A stretch of DNA of 64,000 nucleotides from Davidsoniella eucalypti (taxonomy: Eukaryota; Ascomycota; Sordariomycetes; Microascales; Ceratocystidaceae): positions 186,001 to 250,000 of the forward strand of contig RMBW01000031.1 of NCBI GenBank assembly GCA_004009845.1, given 5' to 3'. The position numbers were made by a program, and so were the translations under genes. Below the pieces are notes generated by a model that was not told where the DNA came from, ran no database searches, and saw only the letters and a list, made by a program, of their open reading frames with translations. Of the stretch, positions 42,239-53,012 are shown one piece after another (the first letter of the stretch is position 1; each line of letters begins with the position of its first letter).

Positions 42239-42954
42239 GGTTAAAGAAACTTATATGTATCTGATTATATCAAGACGTCAGCAATAGATAAGAAAAAAAG
42301 GAACAGCATAAGTTTTCATCACTAGATATAAAACGCCTGTAACCGCGAGATTAACGGCTATAAGGAGATACAGTAAAATAAAGTAAGAAGGGAAACAAGA
42401 CAGAGAAAAAAGGCGTGTGAGATGGACAGAAAATAAAAGAAACGTAACACATCAATAATATACCAGATATACAACAATAACTTCCAGCGCCATGGCAGAA
42501 AAAAAAATCATACTCCTTCTAGAATCTGCCATTATCGACAATAGAAAGTGAAAAGAAAAGAATATAGCTAGTTTTGGTATGGCTGGCTTTTCCGTATTAA
42601 ATCGAATAATGCCTAACCGAAGGAAAAAGAAAGAAAGAAAACAGAAGCCCCCAAAAAGAACACAATACCAAAAAAAGAAACGAAAAAGGGGGGGATATCC
42701 ACGAGAACACTAGATAAAAGGAAAGAAAGAAGAAAGAGAAATAACAAGAAAAATAAATATGAGAGAACATAAAAAGAAAAGAAATTATCCAAAGCCGGCC
42801 ATGCAAGATAGGCACGCCAGAAACTAAGAAATCATTTCATTTATCTTAGGCCACAAGAGCAAGACTGAGAGATACAGCGATATGGCTAGAGAGATAGACC
42901 AATGATGATGAAATATTAGGTCATGCGTAGGTAGATAACACATTCAGCAGGTCT
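42239..42954. other. intergenic, purine-rich
   Basis: Long A/G tracts on the plus strand at about 42380-42430 and 42620-42790; no gene supported. The right part is probably 3' flank of the LIM-RhoGAP transcript. Confidence 0.5.
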
Positions 42955-43434
42955 TCATTGATCTTTTTTCAGTAATCGCCCACGCAAAGTTCCAAGTAGC
43001 TGGGTACCTTGACTTCGCAAAGATCGCGCGCCGCGACTGACTACCGACGATGAGCGGGATATAGAACGGCCGTTCATCTCTTCACCAATCGCTGATCGTC
43101 GGTCCAAATACCTATTATCAACCTCAAGGAGCGAGAGTGTTGATCCTCTTGCCACTGTCGGTACTGCTAGTGTTGCACCCATCGAAGGCTCAATCACACC
43201 GCGGCTCCGACGGCCATGTCTGACTGAGCCTTCGCTTTCAGACCGCACTTGGCTATTGGCCTTGACCGATGCCATGTACGGATGGAAGCTGCCGCGGTTT
43301 GCAATATGGGCCTTGAGCTTGTGCATCCGGGTGTTCTGCTGCCCTGTCATATCGTTGTCAATGCGATGGCCATGATGTCTTGCCATGTATTTCTGCTGCA
43401 GGTGCGATCCAAAAAAGAGACTGAATCGCGAGGC
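42955..43434 (-). other. same-frame extension after the LIM-RhoGAP stop codon (159 codons)
   Basis: Directly after TAG (43435-43437) the same frame stays open for 159 codons and ends KKDQ-stop. It reads ASRFSLFFGSHLQQKYMARH, then KLKAHIANRGSFHPYMASV, VRSESEGSVRHGRR, and a Ser/Arg-rich end SRSSSVVSRGARSLRSQGTQ. The composition is protein-like and similar to the linkers of the upstream gene. It may be read through, joined by an unrecognised splice, or be cut off by a nonsense change or base error. Confidence 0.5.
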
Positions 43435-46400
43435 CTACTCGCTGAAAATTGTCTCGCTGTTTTCGACAACGAACTGTACAGCAATGTTTTTGGCGTGCAT
43501 ATCCGTCATCTCACGCTCAATGCTGGTATCGCGCATGATGGTTGGTGCAAAGACGACAGCCAAGTTCTTGGGTGACATCTGCATATCGTGTTAGTTATTG
43601 TTTAATATCATCGGTATGATGATTCGACAACGGAATCAACATTATGGGCTACTGTGGGACATACCAAGTTTTCGGGTTCTCTCTTAGCAACACGGCTCAG
43701 GTGGAACATGAGGAACTCTAGTGTGTCCTGGTGGCGCTGAGGCATGGTGTGGAAAGTCCGGCTCAAGTGAGAACAGCGTTCAGCCATATCGGATATAGCT
43801 ATTAGAAAAGATAGAGTTAGTCACTATTATCTCAAGGTACTACCCAAAGCTTGTGTAAAACTCACCATTTGACTCCAGAACACGATCGTAGATTTCAAAT
43901 GTTAGAAGAGGAGTGGGAAGCTTGCGGAAGTACTGCTTGAGAACACTGGTTACAGCCGTAATATCGATGATGGGGTCAGAGATGTCGTAATTCTCGTCCT
44001 TGTCAAAGCCGTCTTGCAGCATTTTGACCTGGGAGTTACCACCAGTCTTGCGGTAGATACCCTCGACATCCATGCCACGAAGCTCGACTTCTTCAATACA
44101 ACGTGTGACAACACAGGGGATCTGTCGTTTCTCGAAGTCAGCACGCTCGGTAAGATCTGAGCCGAAGAGAACGTTGGGGGCTTCAGCAATAGCAGGGGTT
44201 GACATGTTGCCTGACATGGACTTTGCAAGCTGGAGGTTTGTCGGGTAGCCCCCAGGACCCCCAGGCTGTCCGCTCTTCTTGAAAAAGCCAAAGCCAGGGC
44301 GTTGCTGGTCGAGGTGGATGTCTTTGCGTCCATTGGGATTGATGACAGTTGGTGGGGCATCAATCTGTGCAACCGTCATGTTGTACGGTAGTCCAATGCT
44401 GTCGCCCATCATGTTGCCAGCTGCCGCACGCTCCTTGTCGTTCTGGAAGGCAGCAGCAGCCTTTGATACACCCTTGCCCACGTTCTGAGCAAGCGTCTTG
44501 GATCCCTTCTTCCAGTTGAACTTCTTGACCTGGCCCTTGCGAATGTTGACAACCATAGGTCCAGACTCAACGATAGGCTCTTCGTGATCGCCACCAAGTA
44601 ATGTGGTTCCAGTGGTGATGCTAGACCCGTCGCCCAGATACTTGGGGACACCATAGATGCCAAGACTGTTTGGTGATTTAGGATCAGAGTTGATTTGTGA
44701 CTTGAATCTCTCCTGGATTTGGTGTGTCAAGTCGTTGTTCATGTCGGCTAGCTGGGCATTCTTCGACGACAACTGCTCGAACTCCATCAATGCACGATCG
44801 CGGTCTGATACAGCTTGCTCTCTTTCCTCTAGCAGCATAGATCTTTCAGCATGAAGCTTCTTGATTTGGTCTGCCATTGAGCGCTTGACCTGGTCGAGAC
44901 GATCGACGAACTCCTTGATGGCATAGTCCTCTAGTTCGCGGGTGTCGATAGGCTTGTTGGATTGTTTGGCCCGCTCGGCATAACCAGCCAAGACTTCGAT
45001 TTGGCGAATCATCAGCTCGGTCTGTGTGTCAAGCTCGGAAACAGTCTTTCGCTTCTCCATTAGCTTTTGGGTTAGAGTTTGAAGGGTCTTCTCAGTGTTG
45101 GCTTGGCGCTCGAGCTCGGCAACGCGGAGTTCAGACGACCGCAGTTGACGTTTTAGCAGCGCAGTGTCTTCATTTGGCGTAATAACGACGGACATGGGGC
45201 TGTGGATATCGCGGGAGAGGCTATGGTTGTGACCGTTCGATTCCTTCGTAGGGGTCTTGGGCCAATGAGGCGAGCCTGAGGCGCCGCGGGTAGTTTCGCT
45301 AATACTACGGGTGTGGCCCGGGCGGGAGCTTGTGACGGTACTGGATTCGGTGCTATTGGTGCGGCCATGGCGAACCGCATTGGAGACTCTACGCAGGATC
45401 GACGAAGGGCCCTCTTCGGTGCCCAGGATGCGGGCCATATCTTCATCTAAGGTAAATTCAGCGCCACTGCTCCATCTAGGAAGCTTGGGCGAGGTGGTAA
45501 TACCGTTACTGCCCTGAGTTTGACCACTGCGCGAAGCTCCACCTGGAGCAGGAGGAGCCGGCTGTGGGTTTGATGTTGTGACACCGGCTGGGAGGGCCGA
45601 TGAAGATAGTTCGCGGGGAGCTGCGTGGACGGGGGGAGCCGGAGCCGGACGTGGCTGGGTATACGTATTAGTGAGCTTCGTGTTTGTCGAGGTCGAAGTA
45701 GTATCATCATATACCGGCCGTTGAGGAGCAGTGTCGGATGAAGTACGGCTGATAGGAGCTGGCTTGTCTACAAGGAATGTTAGCGTATTCAGGGGGGGTA
45801 GATAGGTAGTGCGAGATGATGGTATATGGGTGTTCCGTGTATTGTTATTAGTGAACTCTTTGTTGATTTGGGTTTCAGGGAGAAAATGCCAGCCAGGGAG
45901 AAATATAATAACAGACAGAGGAATATAAGCTTGGAATGGAATACTCCAGACAAAAGCTTTGAGTAGCCAATAAATCCAATATATGACGTAGTGTCCTCTA
46001 TTGAGAACTAACAAAAATCACTTACTAGGAAGTTGACGGACAGTAGACGAGCTCGACCCGACTTCTTTCCGGGGAATAGCCTTGGGAATAGGATCGGTTC
46101 GCATACTGTCATCTTGTGAGATGCGCGGAGTACCGTTGGCATTGGAGGTATAATTTGACGTTTTTGATGATGAGCTGCTGCTCTTAGTCAGGCCACCAAA
46201 TCCAACATCGGCATGCTGTTCTGGAGAAGGAGGCTTTTTCTTCGGTGCGTCCTGAAGCTTGAAGTCATCGGTAGCAGAGTGCGACGGACTCGAGTTTGCC
46301 TCGTCATATGGGTTGTGGCTGGCTCTAGATAGCTTGCGAGGAGGAGCAGCTCCTGTGTTCCGCGAGTTGTTTTCAGTCAGCCGAGATTGTAGCGAAGACG

Positions 46401-47450
46401 ACTCAGATGTCCCAGATGGCAAGCGACCTTTCTCTTGGAAGAAGATGTGAGGAGTTGTAGTAGCCGCAGGACGCGGCGGGGGGGCGACAGCAACAGGCGG
46501 TGCATTAGCAGAGCCATCCAAGGCCATGGGAGTGAAGAAGCTATCAAGATCGACGGTGCCGTCGGCCATGGTAGACACACGGGTGCTACCTCGGTAGGTA
46601 GTCGAGGGGAGGAGGATATCGTTCTTCTGGCCATTGGGGGACTCGGTGTTTCTGTCGGGTGTCTCATTGACATTGGTATAGTGTTGACGCGGCCGAGGTG
46701 ACAGTTCAGTGGTAGGGTCGGCGTCATGGTCGTGCCTATGATCGTGTCGGTGCTCCATTGTAGGTGGCAGGGCAGGAAGCGACTTTTCGACGACCATGGA
46801 CGCATTTGCACTTTCTTTTTCTCGCGCTTTTGCAGCCTGGGTGGCTTTGGCCTTCTTTTTTCTTCGGGCCATGAGCGACTCATGACAGCTCATACAAAAG
46901 ATACCGGTAGATGTTCTGGCATAACGTAGGTTTTCAATCTTGCGCTTGCAGTTGCGGCAGCGGAAACAGGTTGCGCAAAAGGCCTGATCGCCGGTCAGGA
47001 TGGCCAAGTCCTCGATTTTGTTACCGCAAGCGCTGCAGCTGTAGGTGCAGTTGTTGCAGATGAGAGAGCCATCGCCGAGTAAGAGTAGGTTCGCATCGGA
47101 GTCGAGAAGGGTGTCGCAAGTATTGCAGCGAAAGCAATTCAAATGCCACCGGTAACCCGCTGTAAGAGAGACATTCCAAGTTAGCTTTCAGACTTTAGGG
47201 GGAGGGGGGGGTCGAAGAATCCCCGCATTATTCAGCACCATAACTTCCAAGACAACAGGAGAATGCATACCAAGTTCGAAAGCTTTTCCTTCCTCGAGAA
47301 TCTACGAACACGGGCACGAGTTAGCATCAGAACACAGATAACAATGTGGTGAAATGGCTTTAGGCTAACCTCTCCGCACCGCTTGCAGGGGAAGATCTCG
47401 TCCTGGTCCAGCGAGCTCTCTAGGTACTCATCCACAACGGTAGCGGCCAT
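43435..47450 (-). CDS. LIM-domain Rho GTPase-activating protein (Rga1-like)
   Basis: Six exons: 47450-47370, 47301-47271, 47159-46026, 45767-43866, 43798-43665 and 43578-43435, giving 1141 aa; all phases agree. Two LIM zinc fingers span residues about 22-125 (CKRCGE...HLNCFRCNTC and CSACGNKI...CFRCRNCKRK). A long Ser/Pro-rich disordered part follows, then a coiled coil at about 607-770, a basic linker, and a RhoGAP domain at about 949-1141 with the arginine-finger motif GIYRKTGG (R near 988) and MSPKNLAVVFAPTIMRD. Fungal proteins of this build stimulate GTP hydrolysis by Cdc42 or Rho1 at sites of polarised growth. The stop is an in-frame TAG followed by 159 more codons in the same frame (separate entry). 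The third intron (258 nt) is unusually long. Confidence 0.9.
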
Positions 47451-50400
47451 GGTGGTGATTGCTAGTCTTGTAAAAAGCGGTTGGCCTATGTAGAAAAGCC
47501 TGGTCCGGCTGCGATAAAGAAAGGCAGGAAGAACAAGACACGGTCACTTCACGAGACCAAGATGAGGCCGGTCGGATAGAAGGAGGGGGTATCGATAGAC
47601 GGGCGTTCGGGTCGAGATGACGACAAAGTATCGCGCGGCTGACGGGCAGAGAGAAGGAGAGAAACTAGACTCTGGTAGCAGATATGGCGAGAAAGTCGGG
47701 TAGTAGAGGGGTTCAGAAGAAAAGGCTGAATAAGCCAGCACAGAAATCAAAAGGGCAATTGGTGGATTGCAACGAAGAGAAGAGAGAATGATGCATAAGA
47801 CGAACCGCCCTGCGTAACGGCTATGTGGCCTCGAAGCCGGCGTGGTTAATTGTAGATCGAGGGATGCCGTCCGGTATTTCGATCTCGAGGCTAAAGGGCA
47901 GCCAGCGGCAATGTTGGGGGGTTTCGTAGGTTGGAGGGTTGGAGGGTTGGAGGTTTAGGTGGTAGAAGTCGGGAAAGCTTCGTCGAAAGAGAGGAGTCAG
48001 CCAACTGCTCTATAAGAAACGGCACGAATTGTTTGCAGTGGCCAAAAACGCCCAAGATGCAGCGGAGGAAAAGAAAGCACGGGGCCCAGGCTAAAGTGAA
48101 GGTAGGTTCTAGCGGTGCTTTTCTTCAGGGTGTCGTATAGACTCAACAGGCTCAGCAGCTGCTTAACGTCTGTATCAGCAACCTGGGGACGATTACAGGC
48201 TAGACAGAATAATGGATTGGCGATCCCTCAATTCAATTGTTGGCTACTAGCACGTCAGCTAGATCAAATGAAGGCTGGTTAGTGGGATTGAGGTACGGTA
48301 GTTTAGTGGCAGTGGGCAGTGGGCAGTGGGCATAATGCTCTAGCGGGTGATTGTGTCATGGGGGAGCATTGGGCAAGCCACTACGACGCCATCCTTGGTT
48401 CTATACAGGCATGCTCGAAACAGAAGCAGCCTGTCCTTGGTCTCTTTTTGGCGGCGATACAACGATAGACGAAGCTGCGTAGGGGCTTGGATGAATAAGT
48501 ACAGGCAGTGCTTGGTGGGAGCGGTGAAACGACGACTCATAGCAGGTCATTTGTAGCAAGCAAGAAAACAAACCCAGCAAAAGCGCAAGATAGAGCAAGA
48601 CAGAAAAAGAAATATGTATAGCTGGGGCGGATTGGCAGGACCCGATTCGTAAACTCAGGAACAGCGATGAAAGAAACAAGAAACATACCTTTTTTTTGGT
48701 GATTCTTCCGCACGGCTACTCAATGTTTCCACGACGATCACAGCCTGGCGGACCGGCAAAATGCTTAGAAAATGTTCGGCACAATGTGTTTTAGCAGCCT
48801 CTGCTTTCAGCCAGGAAAATCAAACAAGGAAGAGGCTGAAGAGTGCAAGAAAAAAACAAATCTGGAAGGCGCGACGATTCTGTTCAAGCACCCTTTTAGG
48901 TTCTATCCGTCTTGTTGTGTCGGCCTGGGCAACTGCTCTTTTTCGCCAGTCTTGTCTCCGAGGCGCGCAACTACCCAATCCGTAGGAGGAACCCGTGCAA
49001 CCATAAGCCAGACGACGTCCCTTCAGTTAATACAGGTACTGCTGGAGGCTTCATACACAATTTTACAGCCTTTCTCGCGCATTTTTTGTTGCCAATTAAG
49101 ATTTAGAGGGGCAGAAACCAAGGACGCTTGTTGTACTGTTGTAGCACCTACCCGGCAACATTGCAACACTAGAGTGTGATTCTAGCAGTGCCAGTAATTT
49201 CCCGGTTGATGGGTTGGGTATTTGGCTGTCTTTTTGTTCTTTCTTTCATCTTCTGCTCCTTAGCGAGGAATGCTATTGCCCTTCATACGCCGGGCTCGCC
49301 TATGACTATTCTGTGCAGCCTTCTCTCTTCGTCATCGTATCTTCAAAGGGATAGAACCTATGAGCCGTGCACGTGATCCGTATGTCTCTCAATTGTTTCC
49401 TCCCCTCCCTTCCAATTCATTTTCTAATGATTGTTTCTCCATCTTCAATATTCAGTATTCATATAATATGTAGCTTAGCTTGGCCTTCAGGTTGCCCGAT
49501 TACAGTGCGCATAAACTACGGGAAAGATCGACAAGCCAGGTCCGCATCGTGCAGTAGTAGCAAGTCAAGAAAATTCCGGCCACTTATTTATTCATACAAA
49601 TAAACAACCCACTAGCGACTAAGCCAAGCTAAGCCTATTAAATCATGTCATCGTTTCCTACACTCAAATATGCCAGGCAACTTTAACATCTTCAGAGTAG
49701 CTTCAGTCAACCCTTGCAATATGATTAGGAGCTTGGATCATAGACGGTCCGCCCACATAAACCGCCCACTGGATCATGCCAAGATAAAGACAAAACCTAC
49801 TGAAGGCTTGTCAAGGACTACGGAATGGCTCATCCACCTGTACCCCGAACAGATACAGAACAAGAAGAGCAGTTTTGGGATTTTATAGTCTTTATTTAGC
49901 TTTTAACGCTAGGATTTCCTCGCTAAAGACATCGACAAAGTTACAATAATTGTAGACGTAATATCGTTGTATATGAACACAGGATTACCTCTGATCCATT
50001 CATCAACAGTTAGTTGTGAATGAAGAAATCCGACAAAAATCTAGATGCACCCATTTGTAGCCAAACGCCTGTATACATATATGTACTCCCTAGTAACGAT
50101 AAAAGCAAAACCATCAGGCCTGATCCTAGCTCCAGCCACCGCCAACAACAGCCTCTTTATTAGCCATTGCAGTACTACGACAGAGATCCGCCAGCGGGTT
50201 CTCTGTTCCATACGAATATATGTAGAAATTATCACGTATGTACGTCAGTTCCTATACGTCCACTATATTTCCTCTGTATCCTCCTCTTCCTCTTAATCCA
50301 GACTACTTTTTTGGGTTCTTGCCTGTCTGGCGGGAGAATCCATATAATTCTCTTCCATGCAGGCTCACCGCCCTTGAACATGAACCTAGCACAACAAAAG

Positions 50401-51792
50401 CTAGTAAGGACTATAACTTCATAAACGCCCCCCTAGAAATATTCCATTCAATGAACTATATACTTAGTTGTAAGAGCCTAGTATCCACTCAAGGCTGCTT
50501 CCAAGCTATCACTTGTTTATCTATATTTTATCCAGTCCTACATTCCACCCATCGATCCCCCCATCTTCAGATCCGAAGCATTGTAGTTAAACCCAATCTT
50601 GACTTCCCATGGACCTTTACTTTGTACTAGTTAATTCAACTTCACTATATTCTGCTCCCCAATGATCCCTCACACTCTATTGACAGCACTGTAATTTGTA
50701 TTACCAGGTTACATGTACGCTTACACAATACTTTCAAAATCCAGTTCAGCCAGCCAACCAGAAGCCATCCACTTGATAAACAGATCAAACCCTCACCGGC
50801 AAAGCTTGGGCCCCATGCCCAATCTGAAACACTATCCCACCCTCATTGACAGATTTCCTAATCGGAAGGGGAAAAACAAATTTATGAAAAAAAAAAACCC
50901 GTCAAGTCAGGCATTTATATGTATGTAGCTCGGTTAAAATATCCGTACTAGTTTTTTCAATACCACTTTTACCTTTGAATAAGAGACAAGCATAGCATAT
51001 CAGTAAAACTATCAGTTACCCATTACTCGGCTTGCATGAGGCATCATTTATTCAATGCTATTATACACGTCTCAACCTTTCATTTCAATGCAACTTGATA
51101 CCACTTCTACCATCCTCCTAGTCTTAAATGCATGCAGCCCCTGAGATTATTTTGCCCATTTTCCTAATCAAGAATTGTATGAATTTGTATATTCCACTGC
51201 CCTCTAAAAACAGACAAAGGAAACAGTTGTGCACTTACATCTGTATACCCATCAATAATATCTCTTCTGCCCACTTATGTAGCTCCCGCTTTGTCCACTC
51301 TAGCGTATAGTCTGTGTGTCTATTAGATTCTACACATACATATGTAAGTAACCTCCCCCTCTGTGCGTAAGTAACCCTGTAAGAAGTATGTAATAAGTAC
51401 ATACATACAGATATAGGTTATATATACTACTATAGATGTTAGTTGTGACATGCTTTTGGACCAAGTGTTCCGCCCTCCGCCAGTACCTCTATCATACCCC
51501 CCATCCTACCTCATCCTACTTACATATGCTCATATATACATAGTAGTATGTGTACGTTTGTAACTACCCTAAGTTGCTTATCTACATTTACTAAGTTGGC
51601 ATTTCTATTATTATTGTTATTCGAAAGCTGTGTCAAATAACACCCTTGGCCTGGTGGGCATTTCTACGTAACATACATATATGACTATATTCCGTATCAT
51701 CTCATAATGGTAGTAGTTGAATGATGGGACAACAGAGACATTATAGCGTCCCTCTCAATAAAGATTGACAACTTCTACTAGTTACATATGTA
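47451..51792. other. 5 kb gene-poor region upstream of LIM-RhoGAP
   Basis: No coding sequence supported; the many short frames have no splice partners or recognisable domains. It contains a G-rich tandem repeat at 47931-47953, a tandem (GGGCAGT)3 at about 48307-48330, and alternating ACATAC/ATATGT tracts at about 51350-51700. Confidence 0.5.
47931..47953 (+). repeat. G-rich tandem repeat, (GGTTGGAG)3
   Basis: Three units of GGTTGGAG about 480 bases upstream of the LIM-RhoGAP start; four or more GG runs in 23 bases could form a two-tetrad G-quadruplex. Confidence 0.5.
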
Positions 51793-51840
51793 ATTTTTAA
51801 TTTTAATTTTTCAATTCATTAATCTTATGGAGCTATAGTC
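51793..51840 (-). mobile_element. mini-retroposon, copy with 10-bp flanking duplication
   Basis: 48 bases: ATTTTTAATTTTAATTTTTC then AATTCATTAATCTTATGGAG and CTATAGTC, between two TACATATGTA (51783-51792 and 51841-51850). The core matches 10526-10555. TACATATGTA is common locally, so the duplication is less decisive than at 10492. Confidence 0.55.
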
Positions 51841-52200
51841 TACATATGTATAAACAAGTAAATACATACTTAACCAAGATGTCGTATTTCAAGCCATTCG
51901 CCGCCTCATCATGCATTCAGGAAATCATGCATAACTAATGGCATGTTTTTTTTTTTTTTCATCTCTCGATCAACGAGACAGATCAACACAGGCTGTGATA
52001 CTACTTTATTTGTTACTCACTAGACATATACTACATATTATCATATCATCTTTATTTTCTTTCGTCACTTGATCTCAAATACCTCGGAAAGAAACAAAGA
52101 AAGCAACCACAAACAACCCTTTAGAAATCAAGCTTAACCCACCGAATAACAACTACAGATTCATATTGTTTGCTGATCATTGTTGCTCATTTGAAACTAA

Positions 52201-52443
52201 TTTAATTTGATTTGATTATATTTAACGTAATTTATTTATTCATCATTTTACGTATTTATGTATTTACGTGTAACGTCTACCTAAAATCACCAAGATGATT
52301 GGATACCGGACAGACATTTAAAGTCCTCCACTCGACGAACTCAATAGCTTTGTATGTGCTAACCCCGAAGAACTAGTGGTTCATACCTCCACTACGAGCA
52401 ACAAAAACAAATCAAAAAAAAAAAAACAGTGCCTCCACAAAAT
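52201..52443. repeat. dispersed repeat, uninterrupted copy ('empty site')
   Basis: Runs (TTTGA)n-TTATATTTAACG, a 48-base local AT insert, TCTACCTAAAATCACCAAGA, GATTGGATACCGGACAGACA, TTTAAAGTCCTCCACTCGAC, CTCAATAGCTTTGTATGTG, CCCGAAGAACTAGTGGTTC, ATACCTCCACTACGAGCAA, an A-run and CAGTGCCTCCACAAAA. It aligns with the two flanks of the retrotransposon at 32811-32896 and 36581-36736 without the insertion. It ends 60 bases before a tRNA gene. Confidence 0.8.
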
Positions 52444-52503
52444 TTGTGTTCACTTTTACAACATAAATTATGTTAGTGCAGAATTATCCCGTGAAATCAT
52501 CTC

Positions 52504-52575
52504 AGCAACGTGGCGCAGTGGAAGCGCGCCGGGCTCATAACCCGGAGGTCCCTTGATCGAAACGAGGTGTTGCTA
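52504..52575 (+). tRNA. initiator tRNA-Met(CAT)
   Basis: 72-base cloverleaf: acceptor AGCAACG/TGTTGCT with discriminator A, D arm GCGCAGTGGAAGCGC, anticodon arm CCGGGCTCATAACCCGG, T arm CCTTGATCGAAACGAGG. The A-T first base pair, three G-C pairs at the base of the anticodon stem (GGG/CCC) and an AUCG-type T loop mark the eukaryotic initiator rather than elongator tRNA. No intron. Confidence 0.95.
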
Positions 52576-52582
52576 GAATACA

Positions 52583-52588
52583 TTTTTT
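52583..52588 (+). terminator. RNA polymerase III terminator of tRNA-Met
   Basis: TTTTTT eight bases after the tRNA 3' end. Confidence 0.8.
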
Positions 52589-53012
52589 GTCTCGATGTTG
52601 AGATTAACCCTAACACAATCCTATGAAAGTTGGAATTTTGAGATACAAAACATACAGAAAAATCAATAGAACTTATTGCAGGTACAAAAACTCAGCCATA
52701 GTTAATAATTATAAAATGTTGTAAAGATACAATACAAAAGAAACAGAACAAAGAACATTAAGTTTCTAACAACCAAGAGCCTTCCCATCAATACTTCCAA
52801 TTCCCGCTATATTATCTGACCTATATGACAATGATTAAGAAGAAGAGCTATTAGTAGTGATAGAAGTAGAAGTATTAGTAAATGAAGATGAAGAGAATAA
52901 TAAACAAAAAAAGAAAAGAAAAGATTTTTTTTGGTCAAGAACAAACTCTTTTTCGGTCTGTGTTTGTTTTTTGCTTGGTTTTTGTTTTTCTTCACGAAGA
53001 GACTTCTTTTCA

